Shown: positions 27,091-34,485 of the stretch, one piece after another
How the letters are laid out: each line of letters begins with the position of its first letter
Numbering within the stretch: the first letter of the stretch is position 1
Source: Roseburia hominis A2-183
GTDB lineage: Bacteria > Bacillota > Clostridia > Lachnospirales > Lachnospiraceae
Assembly (NCBI RefSeq): GCF_000225345.1
Contig: NC_015977.1
Span: 878,001-942,000 of the forward strand
DNA length: 64,000 bases
Direction of reading: 5' to 3'
Made by a program: the position numbers and the translations under genes
Notes under the pieces: model-generated
Databases searched by the model: none
Seen by the model: only the letters and a program-made list of their open reading frames with translations
Told to the model about the DNA's origin: nothing

Positions 27091-27709
27091 TATGGACAAT
27101 CCGGTCTGGCGTTTTATGGGAAAGGTGACGGATATGTTTTTTCTGACATGTCTGTGGCTGCTTTTTTCACTGCCGGTCGTAACAATCGGGGCGTCGACGT
27201 GCGCACTCTGCTATTGTTCCATGACGTTAGCGTCCAACAAGGAGGGCTACATCCGGGAAGATTTTGTGCGGGCGTTTAAGGAGAATTTTAAATCTGCGAC
27301 GATCGCCTGGATCGGAATGCTGGCGCTCGGAATCTTTTTCGGAGCGGATTTATATTTTTATTATCACCTCGCAGGCGGCGTCGGAACGGTGTTTTTCTGG
27401 ATTTTTCTGGTGCTGTCGGTGATTTTTGTCTTCGTTGCCCTGTATGTGTTTCCACTGCTGGCATGGACGGACGCGGATTTAAAGAAGACGCTTGCGCTTG
27501 CGTTTGTGATGTCGTTTAAGAACTTCGGCTGGACATTTCTGATGCTGACATCCGCGGCACTGTTTATCACGGCGGCGTTGTTTGTGTTCTGGCCGCTGCT
27601 TTTTGTGTCGGCCGGCGGAATCGCATATGTACACGCGAAGATCCTGACGTTTGTTTTTTCACAGTATGAATGGAGAGATGAGGGGAAAGATGGCAGTGAT
27701 AACGATTAA
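27074..27709 (+). CDS. yesL: YesL family (DUF624) membrane protein
   Basis: A 211-residue integral membrane protein of the DUF624/YesL family. The opening WRFMGKVTDMFFLTCLWLLFSLPVVTIGAST is the family hallmark, and about five hydrophobic segments are visible. YesL homologues recur beside YesM/YesN regulators and glycan importers in Firmicutes, but their biochemical role is unknown. It overlaps the genes on both sides (17 and 20 bases), so all three are translationally coupled. That fits an accessory part of the uptake system or its regulation. Confidence 0.88.
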   Translation: MGKMFDMDNPVWRFMGKVTDMFFLTCLWLLFSLPVVTIGASTCALCYCSMTLASNKEGYIREDFVRAFKENFKSATIAWIGMLALGIFFGADLYFYYHLAGGVGTVFFWIFLVLSVIFVFVALYVFPLLAWTDADLKKTLALAFVMSFKNFGWTFLMLTSAALFITAALFVFWPLLFVSAGGIAYVHAKILTFVFSQYEWRDEGKDGSDND

Positions 27710-28487
27710 GATACAGAATAAGGACGGCATGACCCTAAGTGTTGCCAGAGGAGAGGATGAGGCGGCACTGGTCTACACGAAAGAATACGAGGAGGGGGAT
27801 GAGATTATCTTTGAGATCTCCCCGAAAAATGCCTTCTACGAACTGATGGCGGACGATGCGCTCGGGGCGGCAACCGTCTATGTGACCGGGGACGTCCACT
27901 ACAGGATTCCGTTCGGGGAGAGAAAGATTTCCTACTCGCCCAAGACATTTTCCGGGAACCGGCATTTAATCACCGCAAAGCTTGCGGATATGACATGCTT
28001 CGGCTCCTGCAGGAATCTTGCAAAAAATGTGATGGACCAGCATGGGGAGACCAACTGTTATCCGCATGCATCGGCGAATGTGGAGACGCGCGGGGAGGCG
28101 GTGTTCGCCGCCAGAAACGCGATCGACGGCGTCACGGTGAATGATGCGCACGGAGAATGGCCGTATGAATCGTGGGGAATCAACCGACGCGAGGATGCGA
28201 ATATGAGGCTGGAATTCGGCAGAAAGGTGGTGGTCAGCCGCATCCGTCTGTACACAAGGGCGGATTTCCCGCACGATAACTGGTGGAAGCAGGTGACGAT
28301 CCGGTTCTCGGATGGAAGCGAGGTCGTGGCAGAGCTGGAAAAAAGCGAAAAGCCGCACGAGATCGTATTCGAGGAGCGGGTTATCACAGAACTGACCTTG
28401 GAAAAGCTGAAAAAAGCGGACGACCCGTCGCCGTTCCCTGCGCTGACGCAGATTGAAGTATACGGAAGAGAAGCGGAGAAGTTATAA
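27690..28487 (+). CDS. cytoplasmic protein with a C-terminal discoidin (F5/8 type C)-like domain
   Basis: A 265-residue soluble protein with no signal peptide. Residues about 1-105 form a domain I do not recognise (ITIKIQNKDGMTLSVARGE; EGDEIIFEISPKNAFYELM). Residues about 115-262 look like a galactose-binding/discoidin fold (AARNAIDGVTVNDAHGEWPYESWG; VVVSRIRLYTRADFPHDNWWKQ; PFPALTQIEVYG), common in carbohydrate-binding modules. ATG 27690 follows GAGGGGAAAG. Finding such a module alone in the cytoplasm, coupled to YesL and next to a lyase and GH88, suggests an intracellular glycan-binding or enzyme-docking role. An uncharacterised enzyme is also possible. Confidence 0.75.
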   Translation: MAVITIKIQNKDGMTLSVARGEDEAALVYTKEYEEGDEIIFEISPKNAFYELMADDALGAATVYVTGDVHYRIPFGERKISYSPKTFSGNRHLITAKLADMTCFGSCRNLAKNVMDQHGETNCYPHASANVETRGEAVFAARNAIDGVTVNDAHGEWPYESWGINRREDANMRLEFGRKVVVSRIRLYTRADFPHDNWWKQVTIRFSDGSEVVAELEKSEKPHEIVFEERVITELTLEKLKKADDPSPFPALTQIEVYGREAEKL

Positions 28488-28509
28488 GCGTATATCGGAG
28501 GAACAGAAG

Positions 28510-28570
28510 ATATCCAGAAACCGGAGTTGGAAAAGACAAGTCTGACTTTGGGATTCTGGATATTTTATTT
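28510..28570 (+). terminator. terminator-like inverted repeat closing the glycan locus
   Basis: ATATCCAGAA at 28510 pairs with TTCTGGATAT at 28554-28563. The interior holds a smaller hairpin, and TTTATTT follows. It probably ends the GH88/lyase/YesL operon. Confidence 0.5.
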
Positions 28571-28618
28571 GCTTATGGGAAAAATTTGTGTGACTTGTGC
28601 ATAGAATAAAATAGCAAC

Positions 28619-28647
28619 TTGACGTACGCAATGACGTACGCTATAAT
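28619..28647 (+). promoter_or_regulatory. toxin-antitoxin promoter with duplicated operator
   Basis: TTGACG (28619-28624), a 17-base spacer and TATAAT (28642-28647) form a strong sigma-A promoter. The spacer and -35 carry two direct copies of GACGTACGC (28621-28629 and 28633-28641), each with a palindromic CGTACG core, 12 bases apart. This is the expected layout for YefM-family autorepression. Confidence 0.75.
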
Positions 28648-28824
28648 AACTATGACATAAAAATCTCGACATTCATAAGCATAAAAGAACATAAGGCAAC
28701 TACATCGGATTTGATGTAACTAAAATGAAGAACAAGAATGTACGAGAATGGAACAAGAGATTTTCAAATGACAAAATAACAAAAAAATATAGAAATTACA
28801 CTACAAGCAAAAGGGAGATTTATT

Positions 28825-29073
28825 ATGTCGGCAATCAATATAACAAATGCAAGAAAGGAACTCTACAGTCTGGTAGAAGACGTTAATCGCTACAGCGAAC
28901 CGGCTTTAATTGTAAGCAAAAAAGGAAATGCGGTTCTTGTTTCCGAGAATGATTGGAATGCAATTCAGGAAACGATATATTTGAACGCAATTCCAGGTAT
29001 GGTTGAATCCATAAGAAGCGGGATGGATACGCGGTTAGAAGATTGTGTGCCAGAGGAAGATGTAGAATGGTAG
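28825..29073 (+). CDS. Phd/YefM-family antitoxin
   Basis: An 82-residue antitoxin. The N-terminal dimerisation and DNA-binding region contains SAINITNARKELYSLVEDVN and PALIVSKKGNAVLVSENDWN, the Phd/YefM signature. The acidic C-terminal tail (TRLEDCVPEEDVEW) would wrap around and neutralise the toxin. The ATG follows AAGGGAG. It precedes the toxin by four bases, the usual antitoxin-first order. The 337-base gap upstream holds the terminator of the glycan operon and the promoter at 28619. Confidence 0.9.
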   Translation: MSAINITNARKELYSLVEDVNRYSEPALIVSKKGNAVLVSENDWNAIQETIYLNAIPGMVESIRSGMDTRLEDCVPEEDVEW

Positions 29074-29077
29074 ATCT

Positions 29078-29374
29078 ATGTACAGAATTGTATATGATAA
29101 GCAGGCAGTAAAAGATATTAAGAATTTGAAGAGTGCCAGACTTGATGATAAGGCGAAAAAGCTGATAGAGGTCATCCGGGAAACCCCTTTTCAAAATCCA
29201 CCACCCTATGAAGCGCTGGTTGGAAATTTGCAGGGAGTTTATTCGCGAAGAATCAATATTCAGCACAGGCTGGTTTATCAGGTGTATAGTGAGCCAGTGG
29301 AATGGAAAGGGATGAGGTATGATGGAACCGTGAAAATAATTAGAATGTGGACACATTATGATGGAGTCTGCTAA
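29078..29374 (+). CDS. YoeB/Txe-family mRNA endonuclease toxin
   Basis: A 98-residue toxin of the RelE superfamily, YoeB/Txe branch. It has YDKQAVKDIKNLKS near the N-terminus, a conserved YEALVGNLQGVYSRRINIQHRLVYQVY core, and a C-terminal MWTHYDG ending. The Arg/His residues of the RRINIQHRL strand and the terminal H-Y pair correspond to the ribosome-dependent cleavage site of YoeB. All expected catalytic positions appear present, so it should be active. The two-gene unit sits between a glycan operon and pyrE without mobile-element traces. Confidence 0.9.
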   Translation: MYRIVYDKQAVKDIKNLKSARLDDKAKKLIEVIRETPFQNPPPYEALVGNLQGVYSRRINIQHRLVYQVYSEPVEWKGMRYDGTVKIIRMWTHYDGVC

Positions 29375-29498
29375 TATTTTTACGCCAACAGGAAGGCCGA
29401 AAGCTACCGGGACGCATTGCGGTTCTCCTTTTTTTATGGTAGAGTAGAATAGAACGAAAACAAAAGACGGCTTAGGATAACAGGAGGATATAGATAGA

Positions 29499-30179
29499 AT
29501 GGAGCAGTACAAGCAGGAGTTTATTGAATTTATGGTGGAGAGCGATGTGCTCAAGTTCGGGGAGTTTACCTTAAAAAGCGGCAGGAAATCCCCGTTTTTT
29601 ATGAATGCGGGGGCTTATGTGACCGGATCCCAGCTGATGCGTCTGGGCGAGTATTATGCCAGAGCGATTCATGAGACCTATGGGGATGATTTTGATGTGC
29701 TGTTTGGACCGGCATACAAGGGAATTCCGATCAGCGTTGTGACTGCGGTGGCGTTTCACAATCTGTATGGCAAGGAGGTGCGCTACTGCTCTGACCGCAA
29801 GGAGGAGAAGGATCACGGGGCAGATAAGGGAAGCTTCCTCGGCAGTAAGTTAAAAGACGGTGACCGTGTGGTCATGATTGAGGACGTCACGACTTCAGGC
29901 AAATCCATGGAGGAGACGGTTCCGAAGGTGAGAGGAGCGGCAGATGTCACGATCGTGGGGCTGATGGTATCCTTAAACCGCATGGAAAAGGGGCTTGGCG
30001 GCGAGAAGAGCGCATTGGAGGAGATCCGCGAAAAGTATGGATTTGAGACGAATGCGATCGTTACCATGGAAGAGGTGGTAGAGCATCTGTACAACCGCAC
30101 ATGCCAGGGACGTGTTGTGATTGACGATACCATCAAGGCTGCCATTGACGACTACTATAAGCAGTATGGCTGCAACTAG
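29499..30179 (+). CDS. pyrE: orotate phosphoribosyltransferase
   Basis: A 226-residue type I phosphoribosyltransferase converting orotate and PRPP to orotidine 5'-phosphate in pyrimidine synthesis. LKSGRKSPFFMNAGAY lies near the N-terminus. FGPAYKGIPI and YCSDRKEEKDHG contribute substrate and PRPP contacts. The PRPP signature VVMIEDVTTSGKSM is near residue 130. ATG 29499 follows AGGAGG. The start of the next gene lies inside its last 14 bases. No other pyr genes are adjacent. Confidence 0.95.
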   Translation: MEQYKQEFIEFMVESDVLKFGEFTLKSGRKSPFFMNAGAYVTGSQLMRLGEYYARAIHETYGDDFDVLFGPAYKGIPISVVTAVAFHNLYGKEVRYCSDRKEEKDHGADKGSFLGSKLKDGDRVVMIEDVTTSGKSMEETVPKVRGAADVTIVGLMVSLNRMEKGLGGEKSALEEIREKYGFETNAIVTMEEVVEHLYNRTCQGRVVIDDTIKAAIDDYYKQYGCN

Positions 30180-30651
30180 AAGAAAACATCGTCTTGCAGC
30201 AGGAATTTTATTTCTGATTTATTTTGTGGTGCTGTTTTATTTTCTGTTCTTTTCGGAGAAGATGGGGCGCACCTACAGCGAGCGGGCATATCATTACAAT
30301 CTGGTTCCGTTAAAGGAGATCGCGCGTTTTGTAAAATACTGGAGAGTCCTCGGCATGAAAGCCGTACTGCTCAATATTTTGGGAAATGTGGCGGCGTTTC
30401 TGCCGTTTGGATTTTTTCTGCCCGTTTTTTCAGGCAGGTGTAAAAAATTCTGGCGGACGGCATTTTACAGTTTTGAACTGAGTCTTCTGGTAGAACTGCT
30501 GCAGCTTGTCTTTCGAGTCGGAAGCTTTGATGTGGACGATCTCCTGTTAAATACGCTGGGCGGTATGGCGGGTTACGGCCTATATCGCCTGTTTGTGCGT
30601 TATTATCATCAGAGAAATCAGAGAGGAAAAGAAAGTGGCGAGACGACATAG
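30166..30651 (+). CDS. VanZ-family membrane protein
   Basis: A 161-residue protein with four hydrophobic segments and the VanZ-like core: LFFLFFSEK-type first helix end, NILGNVAAFLPFGFFLPV, SLLVELLQLVF, and the acidic FDVDDLLLNTLGGMAGYGLY motif. VanZ proteins are linked to teicoplanin resistance in enterococcal clusters, but most homologues have unknown function in the envelope. The gene begins at the ATG overlapping pyrE, and the following GTG gene begins within its end. No van genes are nearby. Confidence 0.85.
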   Translation: MAATRRKHRLAAGILFLIYFVVLFYFLFFSEKMGRTYSERAYHYNLVPLKEIARFVKYWRVLGMKAVLLNILGNVAAFLPFGFFLPVFSGRCKKFWRTAFYSFELSLLVELLQLVFRVGSFDVDDLLLNTLGGMAGYGLYRLFVRYYHQRNQRGKESGETT

Positions 30652-30961
30652 AAACGGATACAGATTTACAGAGAAGACACACTCAAAGAGGGGTGTGGCA
30701 GCACTTTTTTTGTCGATTATTTCCATCGGGATACTGGTTGCGGCGGTGGTCAGTTCTTTTGACAGCCGCGGCAACGGGAGCATGTATCTGGGAAGTGCGG
30801 GAGTGACATCGATGCTGATCGGCATCTGTGCGCTCGTTCTGGCGGTGAAGAGCCTTGGGGAGGAGAACTCTTTTAAGCTGTTCCCGTATCTTTCGACGCT
30901 CTGCTCGCTTCTGATTACCGGAATCTGGGTGGCGCTGTACGTGATCGGCTTTTTGGCATAG
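30635..30961 (+). CDS. small membrane protein, DUF6142-like
   Basis: A 108-residue protein. A basic N-terminus (ARRHRNGYRFTEKTHSKRG) is followed by three hydrophobic segments (GVAALFLSIISIGILVAAVV, TSMLIGICALVLAV, LSTLCSLLITGIWVALYVIGFLA). It resembles a small Clostridia-specific membrane family, assigned from memory as DUF6142. The GTG at 30635 has a purine-rich AGAGAGGAAAAG upstream. It overlaps VanZ by 17 bases and precedes the HD gene by nine. Function unknown. Confidence 0.75.
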   Translation: MARRHRNGYRFTEKTHSKRGVAALFLSIISIGILVAAVVSSFDSRGNGSMYLGSAGVTSMLIGICALVLAVKSLGEENSFKLFPYLSTLCSLLITGIWVALYVIGFLA

Positions 30962-30970
30962 GAGAAGAAT

Positions 30971-31555
30971 ATGACGGATTTTGAGAAACAGATGGCTTTT
31001 ATCATGGAGCTGGATAAGATAAAAAAGATAACAAGACAGACCTATCTGTCGGATGGAAGCCGCAAGGAAAATGATGCGGAACATTCCTGGCATCTGGCGT
31101 TGATGGCGTTTGTGTTTGCAGATTATGCGAACGAGAAGATTGATGTGCTAAAGACGATGAAGATGGTGCTGCTTCACGATGTGATTGAGATCGACGCCGG
31201 GGACACCTACGCATACGATACCGAAGGCAATAAGACCAAGCGGGAGCGCGAGTTGAAGGCGGCGGACCGTATTTTCGGGCTGCTTCCGGATGCACAGCGC
31301 ATGGAATATCGCGGTCTGTGGGATGAGTTTGAGGCGATGGAGACGGTGGAGGCGAAGTTCGCCAATATGCTGGACAAGGTACAGCCGCTTCTTCTGAACA
31401 ATGCTTCGAACGGCAAATCCTGGGTGGAGCACGGCGTCAGGGAGTCTCAGGTGCTTGCGCGCAACAGCAGAACACATGAGGGATCCGAGGAACTGTGGGC
31501 GTATGCAAAGTCGCTCATTGAGGAAAATGTAAAAAAAGGACGTCTTCAGCCGTAA
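30971..31555 (+). CDS. HD-domain hydrolase, YfbR/HDDC2-like
   Basis: A 194-residue HD-superfamily phosphohydrolase. Metal ligands are visible in ENDAEHSWHLALMAF (His), VLLHDVIEIDAGD (His-Asp) and a later FANMLDKVQPLL (Asp). It is close to YfbR/HDDC2 proteins, which hydrolyse deoxyribonucleoside 5'-monophosphates. It could trim dNMP pools, which fits the neighbouring pyrE gene, but substrate is inferred. A terminator follows at 31606. Confidence 0.85.
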   Translation: MTDFEKQMAFIMELDKIKKITRQTYLSDGSRKENDAEHSWHLALMAFVFADYANEKIDVLKTMKMVLLHDVIEIDAGDTYAYDTEGNKTKRERELKAADRIFGLLPDAQRMEYRGLWDEFEAMETVEAKFANMLDKVQPLLLNNASNGKSWVEHGVRESQVLARNSRTHEGSEELWAYAKSLIEENVKKGRLQP

Positions 31556-31605
31556 TCCGGATGGATTTGTGTTCAGGCATGGCTGACGTTTTCATAAGGT
31601 AATAC

Positions 31606-31636
31606 AAATCCCGCAATGGCGCGGGATTTATTGTTT
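31606..31636 (+). terminator. intrinsic terminator
   Basis: AAATCCCGC (31606-31614) pairs with GCGGGATTT (31621-31629) across six bases, followed by ATTGTTT. It ends the pyrE-HD group. Confidence 0.75.
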
Positions 31637-31652
31637 GTGAGGAGGAATTGAT

Positions 31653-33689
31653 TTGGGATATCAGGAATGTTACAAGGAGACAAATGAACTGGCGGCGGAG
31701 CGCTATGAACTGGTAGCGGAACGGATTGCAGAGATTGCAGAGGCGGCGCAGGCGCCGGAGCCGTTTGCGGAGTATTTCCGGACAAATGCCGGATATTTAC
31801 AGAGCCTTCGTGCACTGTATGAAAAAGGAAAAAGCGGCAGTCTTGCGGCGCGGAGCATGGAGGAATGTGAGGCGGACAATGAGGCGCTCTACGGGGAGAT
31901 CCTGCCGGAAGCCTACGGGCACAGCTATGCGAATCCGGCCTACGCCGCTGCACGTCTGGGAGAGACGTTCGGCGGAGCGCTCTCGCTTCTTGCGGCACAT
32001 CTTCGGACGGCATGCGGGGAGGTTTTCCGCGGAAATCTGATGCAGCTTACGATCGCGATGGAGCTGTTTGTGGAGGTCTACAACTGCTTTGAAGGCGCAG
32101 CAGCAGATGCCCTGCCGCAGGAAAAAGAAGTGCAGCAGATTTTGTACTGGTATTTTCATGATTATCGGGAGATTTTTGACGAGCGGTCGGTGCGGCGTCT
32201 TGTGAATCCTGCGGAGGATTTTGAAAAGGAGATCGTGATGCAGGCGGATCTGTCGGATCTGCGTTATCTTTACCGCTACGGCGCTTATATCGGGGAGAAT
32301 GAGAGACAGATTGCCGCTTACTTAAATACACTGCCGGAGGCGGATATCCAGGCGATGGCGGACACATACACGGAAGGCTACCGGATCGGTTTTGAGACGA
32401 CGGGCAAGGATCTGTCCAAAAAGACGGCGGCGCAGGTACGGTATCCGATTGGCTTCGAGCGTATGGTGCGTGCAGCAGTGTGCAATTTTGAAAAAATGGG
32501 ACTCGAAGTGACCATGCTGGCTTCGGGAACGGCAGCCAACAAGCAGTATGACTACGATCACAGGGAGGATCGCGCGTACTATCTTGACAAGGCGTACGTG
32601 GAGCGCGGACTCGAGACGTGGAAAAACGCATTTGAGGAAGAAAAAGTACATGCGAACGGCATGGCGGGGCCGGCGGTGATTGAGGTGTTCGGAGAAGAAC
32701 CTTTTTCTCCGGAGACAAAAAAAGAGGCATTCCGTTACGGTGAAAAACAGCAGCAGCTCTGTGTGTATGAGATGAGCCAGCGCGGACAGATCACGAACCA
32801 GTACATCAAGGGGGAGGAGCGCAGTTTTACGATCATTGCCTACCCGCTTCCGTCGATCGGCGCCCGCTTTGAGGAGATTTTCGCGGAGACGGTGAAGATC
32901 AATACGCTGGATTACATGCTCTACCGCAACATGCAGCAGAAGATGATCGACGTGCTCGATCAGGCGGACCGTGTGCACATCACCGGAAAAGGAGCCAATA
33001 AGACCGACTTATATGTCAACATCTGGAAGCTTCGGAATCCCGAAGGGGAGACCGCATTTGAGAACTGTGTGGCGGACGTGAATATTCCGGTGGGCGAGGT
33101 GTTTACATCGCCGGTGCTTGAGGGAACGAACGGAAAGCTGCATGTCGGACAGGTATATCTGAACGGTCTGAATTACAAGAATCTGGAGATCGATTTTAAG
33201 GACGGCATGGTGGAAAAATACACCTGCACCAATTTCGAGGATGAGGCGGAGAACAAAAACTATATCCGCGACAATGTGCTGATGCACCATGAGACGCTGC
33301 CGATGGGAGAATTTGCAATCGGCACGAACACGACGGCATACCGGATGGCGCGCGACTATGACATTGCGGACAAACTGCCGATTCTGATTGCGGAGAAGAC
33401 CGGCCCGCACTTTGCGGTGGGGGACACCTGCTACAGCCATGAGGAGGACAACCTCTCTTACAATCCGGATGGAAAAGCGATTGTAGCGCGGGAGAATACG
33501 GTATCGGCGCAGCGCCGCGAGAATCCGGAAAAGGCATATTTAAACTGCCACACCGATATTACGATTCCGTACGACGAGCTGGATAAGATCACTGTGATCC
33601 GGAAGGACGGTACGACAGAGGATATCATCGCGGACGGACGTTTTGTGCTTGCCGGAACGGAGGCGTTGAACGGACCGCTGGACAGGTAG
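31653..33689 (+). CDS. M29-family aminopeptidase (AmpS/AmpT-like), long form
   Basis: A 678-residue protein with a C-terminal M29 metallo-aminopeptidase domain. Signatures include GANKTDLYVNIWKLRNPEGE, the metal-site segment FTSPVLEGTNGKLHVGQVYLNG, an NYIRDNVLMHHETLPMGEFAIGTNT stretch and the late GPHFAVGDTCYSHEED with its His ligand. Classic AmpS/AmpT proteins have about 410 residues. Here about 250 extra residues, mostly helical, precede the domain, a form I recall from Clostridia. The TTG start at 31653 follows GAGGAGG by eight bases. It probably acts in cytoplasmic peptide turnover. Confidence 0.85.
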   Translation: MGYQECYKETNELAAERYELVAERIAEIAEAAQAPEPFAEYFRTNAGYLQSLRALYEKGKSGSLAARSMEECEADNEALYGEILPEAYGHSYANPAYAAARLGETFGGALSLLAAHLRTACGEVFRGNLMQLTIAMELFVEVYNCFEGAAADALPQEKEVQQILYWYFHDYREIFDERSVRRLVNPAEDFEKEIVMQADLSDLRYLYRYGAYIGENERQIAAYLNTLPEADIQAMADTYTEGYRIGFETTGKDLSKKTAAQVRYPIGFERMVRAAVCNFEKMGLEVTMLASGTAANKQYDYDHREDRAYYLDKAYVERGLETWKNAFEEEKVHANGMAGPAVIEVFGEEPFSPETKKEAFRYGEKQQQLCVYEMSQRGQITNQYIKGEERSFTIIAYPLPSIGARFEEIFAETVKINTLDYMLYRNMQQKMIDVLDQADRVHITGKGANKTDLYVNIWKLRNPEGETAFENCVADVNIPVGEVFTSPVLEGTNGKLHVGQVYLNGLNYKNLEIDFKDGMVEKYTCTNFEDEAENKNYIRDNVLMHHETLPMGEFAIGTNTTAYRMARDYDIADKLPILIAEKTGPHFAVGDTCYSHEEDNLSYNPDGKAIVARENTVSAQRRENPEKAYLNCHTDITIPYDELDKITVIRKDGTTEDIIADGRFVLAGTEALNGPLDR

Positions 33690-33755
33690 GAAGGTGAGCC
33701 GGGCGGGATAGATACTTATATTAGCTGTATTTATAAATCACATAAAAAGTGTTAA

Positions 33756-33903
33756 TTGGACTTCTAAATGCGTGGACGCTATACTAAGAGCAGATTGAGA
33801 AACTGGCGCATGGGAAGGATTCGGTTCCGCGCGCAGGATTCGTGCCCCGGCGCACCCGGCACGAACCCGGTATGGCAGAATGTGCGCAGAAATGAGGAGC
33901 AAT
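33756..33903 (+). promoter_or_regulatory. pur promoter and structured 5' leader
   Basis: TTGGAC (33756-33761), 18 bases and TATACT (33780-33785) form a promoter, so the transcript starts near 33792. The leader of about 110 bases is GC-rich and folds: TTCGTGCC (33839-33846) pairs perfectly with GGCACGAA (33858-33865), and GGAA/TTCC (33813-33828) form a smaller hairpin. It does not match the conserved ZTP, guanine or PRPP riboswitch cores I know. Confidence 0.55.
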
Positions 33904-34404
33904 ATGGCAAAAGTAGGTATTGTGATGGGCAGTGATTCCGATATGCCGGTAATGGCAAAGGCTGCCGACATTTTAGAGAAGCTTGGAATTGACTATGAGA
34001 TGACGATTATCTCGGCACACCGTGAGCCGGATGTATTTTTCGAGTATGCAAAGAGCGCAGAGGTGAAGGGCTTTAAGGTCATTATCGCAGGCGCGGGCAT
34101 GGCGGCGCATCTTCCGGGAATGTGCGCGGCGATCTTCCCGATGCCGGTCATCGGTATCCCGATGCACACCACGTCCCTCGGCGGACGCGACTCCCTGTAC
34201 TCCATCGTACAGATGCCGTCCGGCATTCCGGTTGCCACAGTGGCGATCAACGGTGGTGCAAATGCAGGATTACTTGCAGCAAAGATTCTGGCAACATCAG
34301 ATGATGCAATTTTGCAAAAATTAAAAGAATATTCCAAAGAATTAAAAGAGCAGGTGCAGGCGAAGGATGCCAGACTGCAGGAAGTGGGATATCAGAATTA
34401 CTAG
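33904..34404 (+). CDS. purE: N5-carboxyaminoimidazole ribonucleotide mutase
   Basis: A 166-residue class I PurE, which converts N5-CAIR to CAIR in de novo purine synthesis. Motifs: GIVMGSDSDMPVM at the N-terminus, ISAHREPDVFFEYAK with the catalytic histidine near residue 40, and GMAAHLPGMCAA with the GIP..TTSLGGRDSLYSI loop. ATG 33904 follows TGAGGAG, and the upstream in-frame ATG at 33880 lacks one. It heads a purE-purM-purN-purD group. A PurK partner is not in the window. Confidence 0.95.
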   Translation: MAKVGIVMGSDSDMPVMAKAADILEKLGIDYEMTIISAHREPDVFFEYAKSAEVKGFKVIIAGAGMAAHLPGMCAAIFPMPVIGIPMHTTSLGGRDSLYSIVQMPSGIPVATVAINGGANAGLLAAKILATSDDAILQKLKEYSKELKEQVQAKDARLQEVGYQNY

Positions 34405-34485
34405 GAACAGGAACGGATGATTTTGCAAAAAGTCGCCCGTGTTGCGTTGGATAGACAACAGACAAGCATATAGGAGGAAAATAGG

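Noticed and set aside
30166..30651. Glycopeptide resistance cluster because of the VanZ-family gene
   Set aside because: No vanHAX or vanRS genes are nearby. VanZ-like proteins are common in Firmicutes without this role.
33786..33903. ZTP (pfl) riboswitch ahead of purE
   Set aside because: An ACTGGCG string is present, but the downstream GGGGAGC and CCGCCTGGGC-type core is missing.
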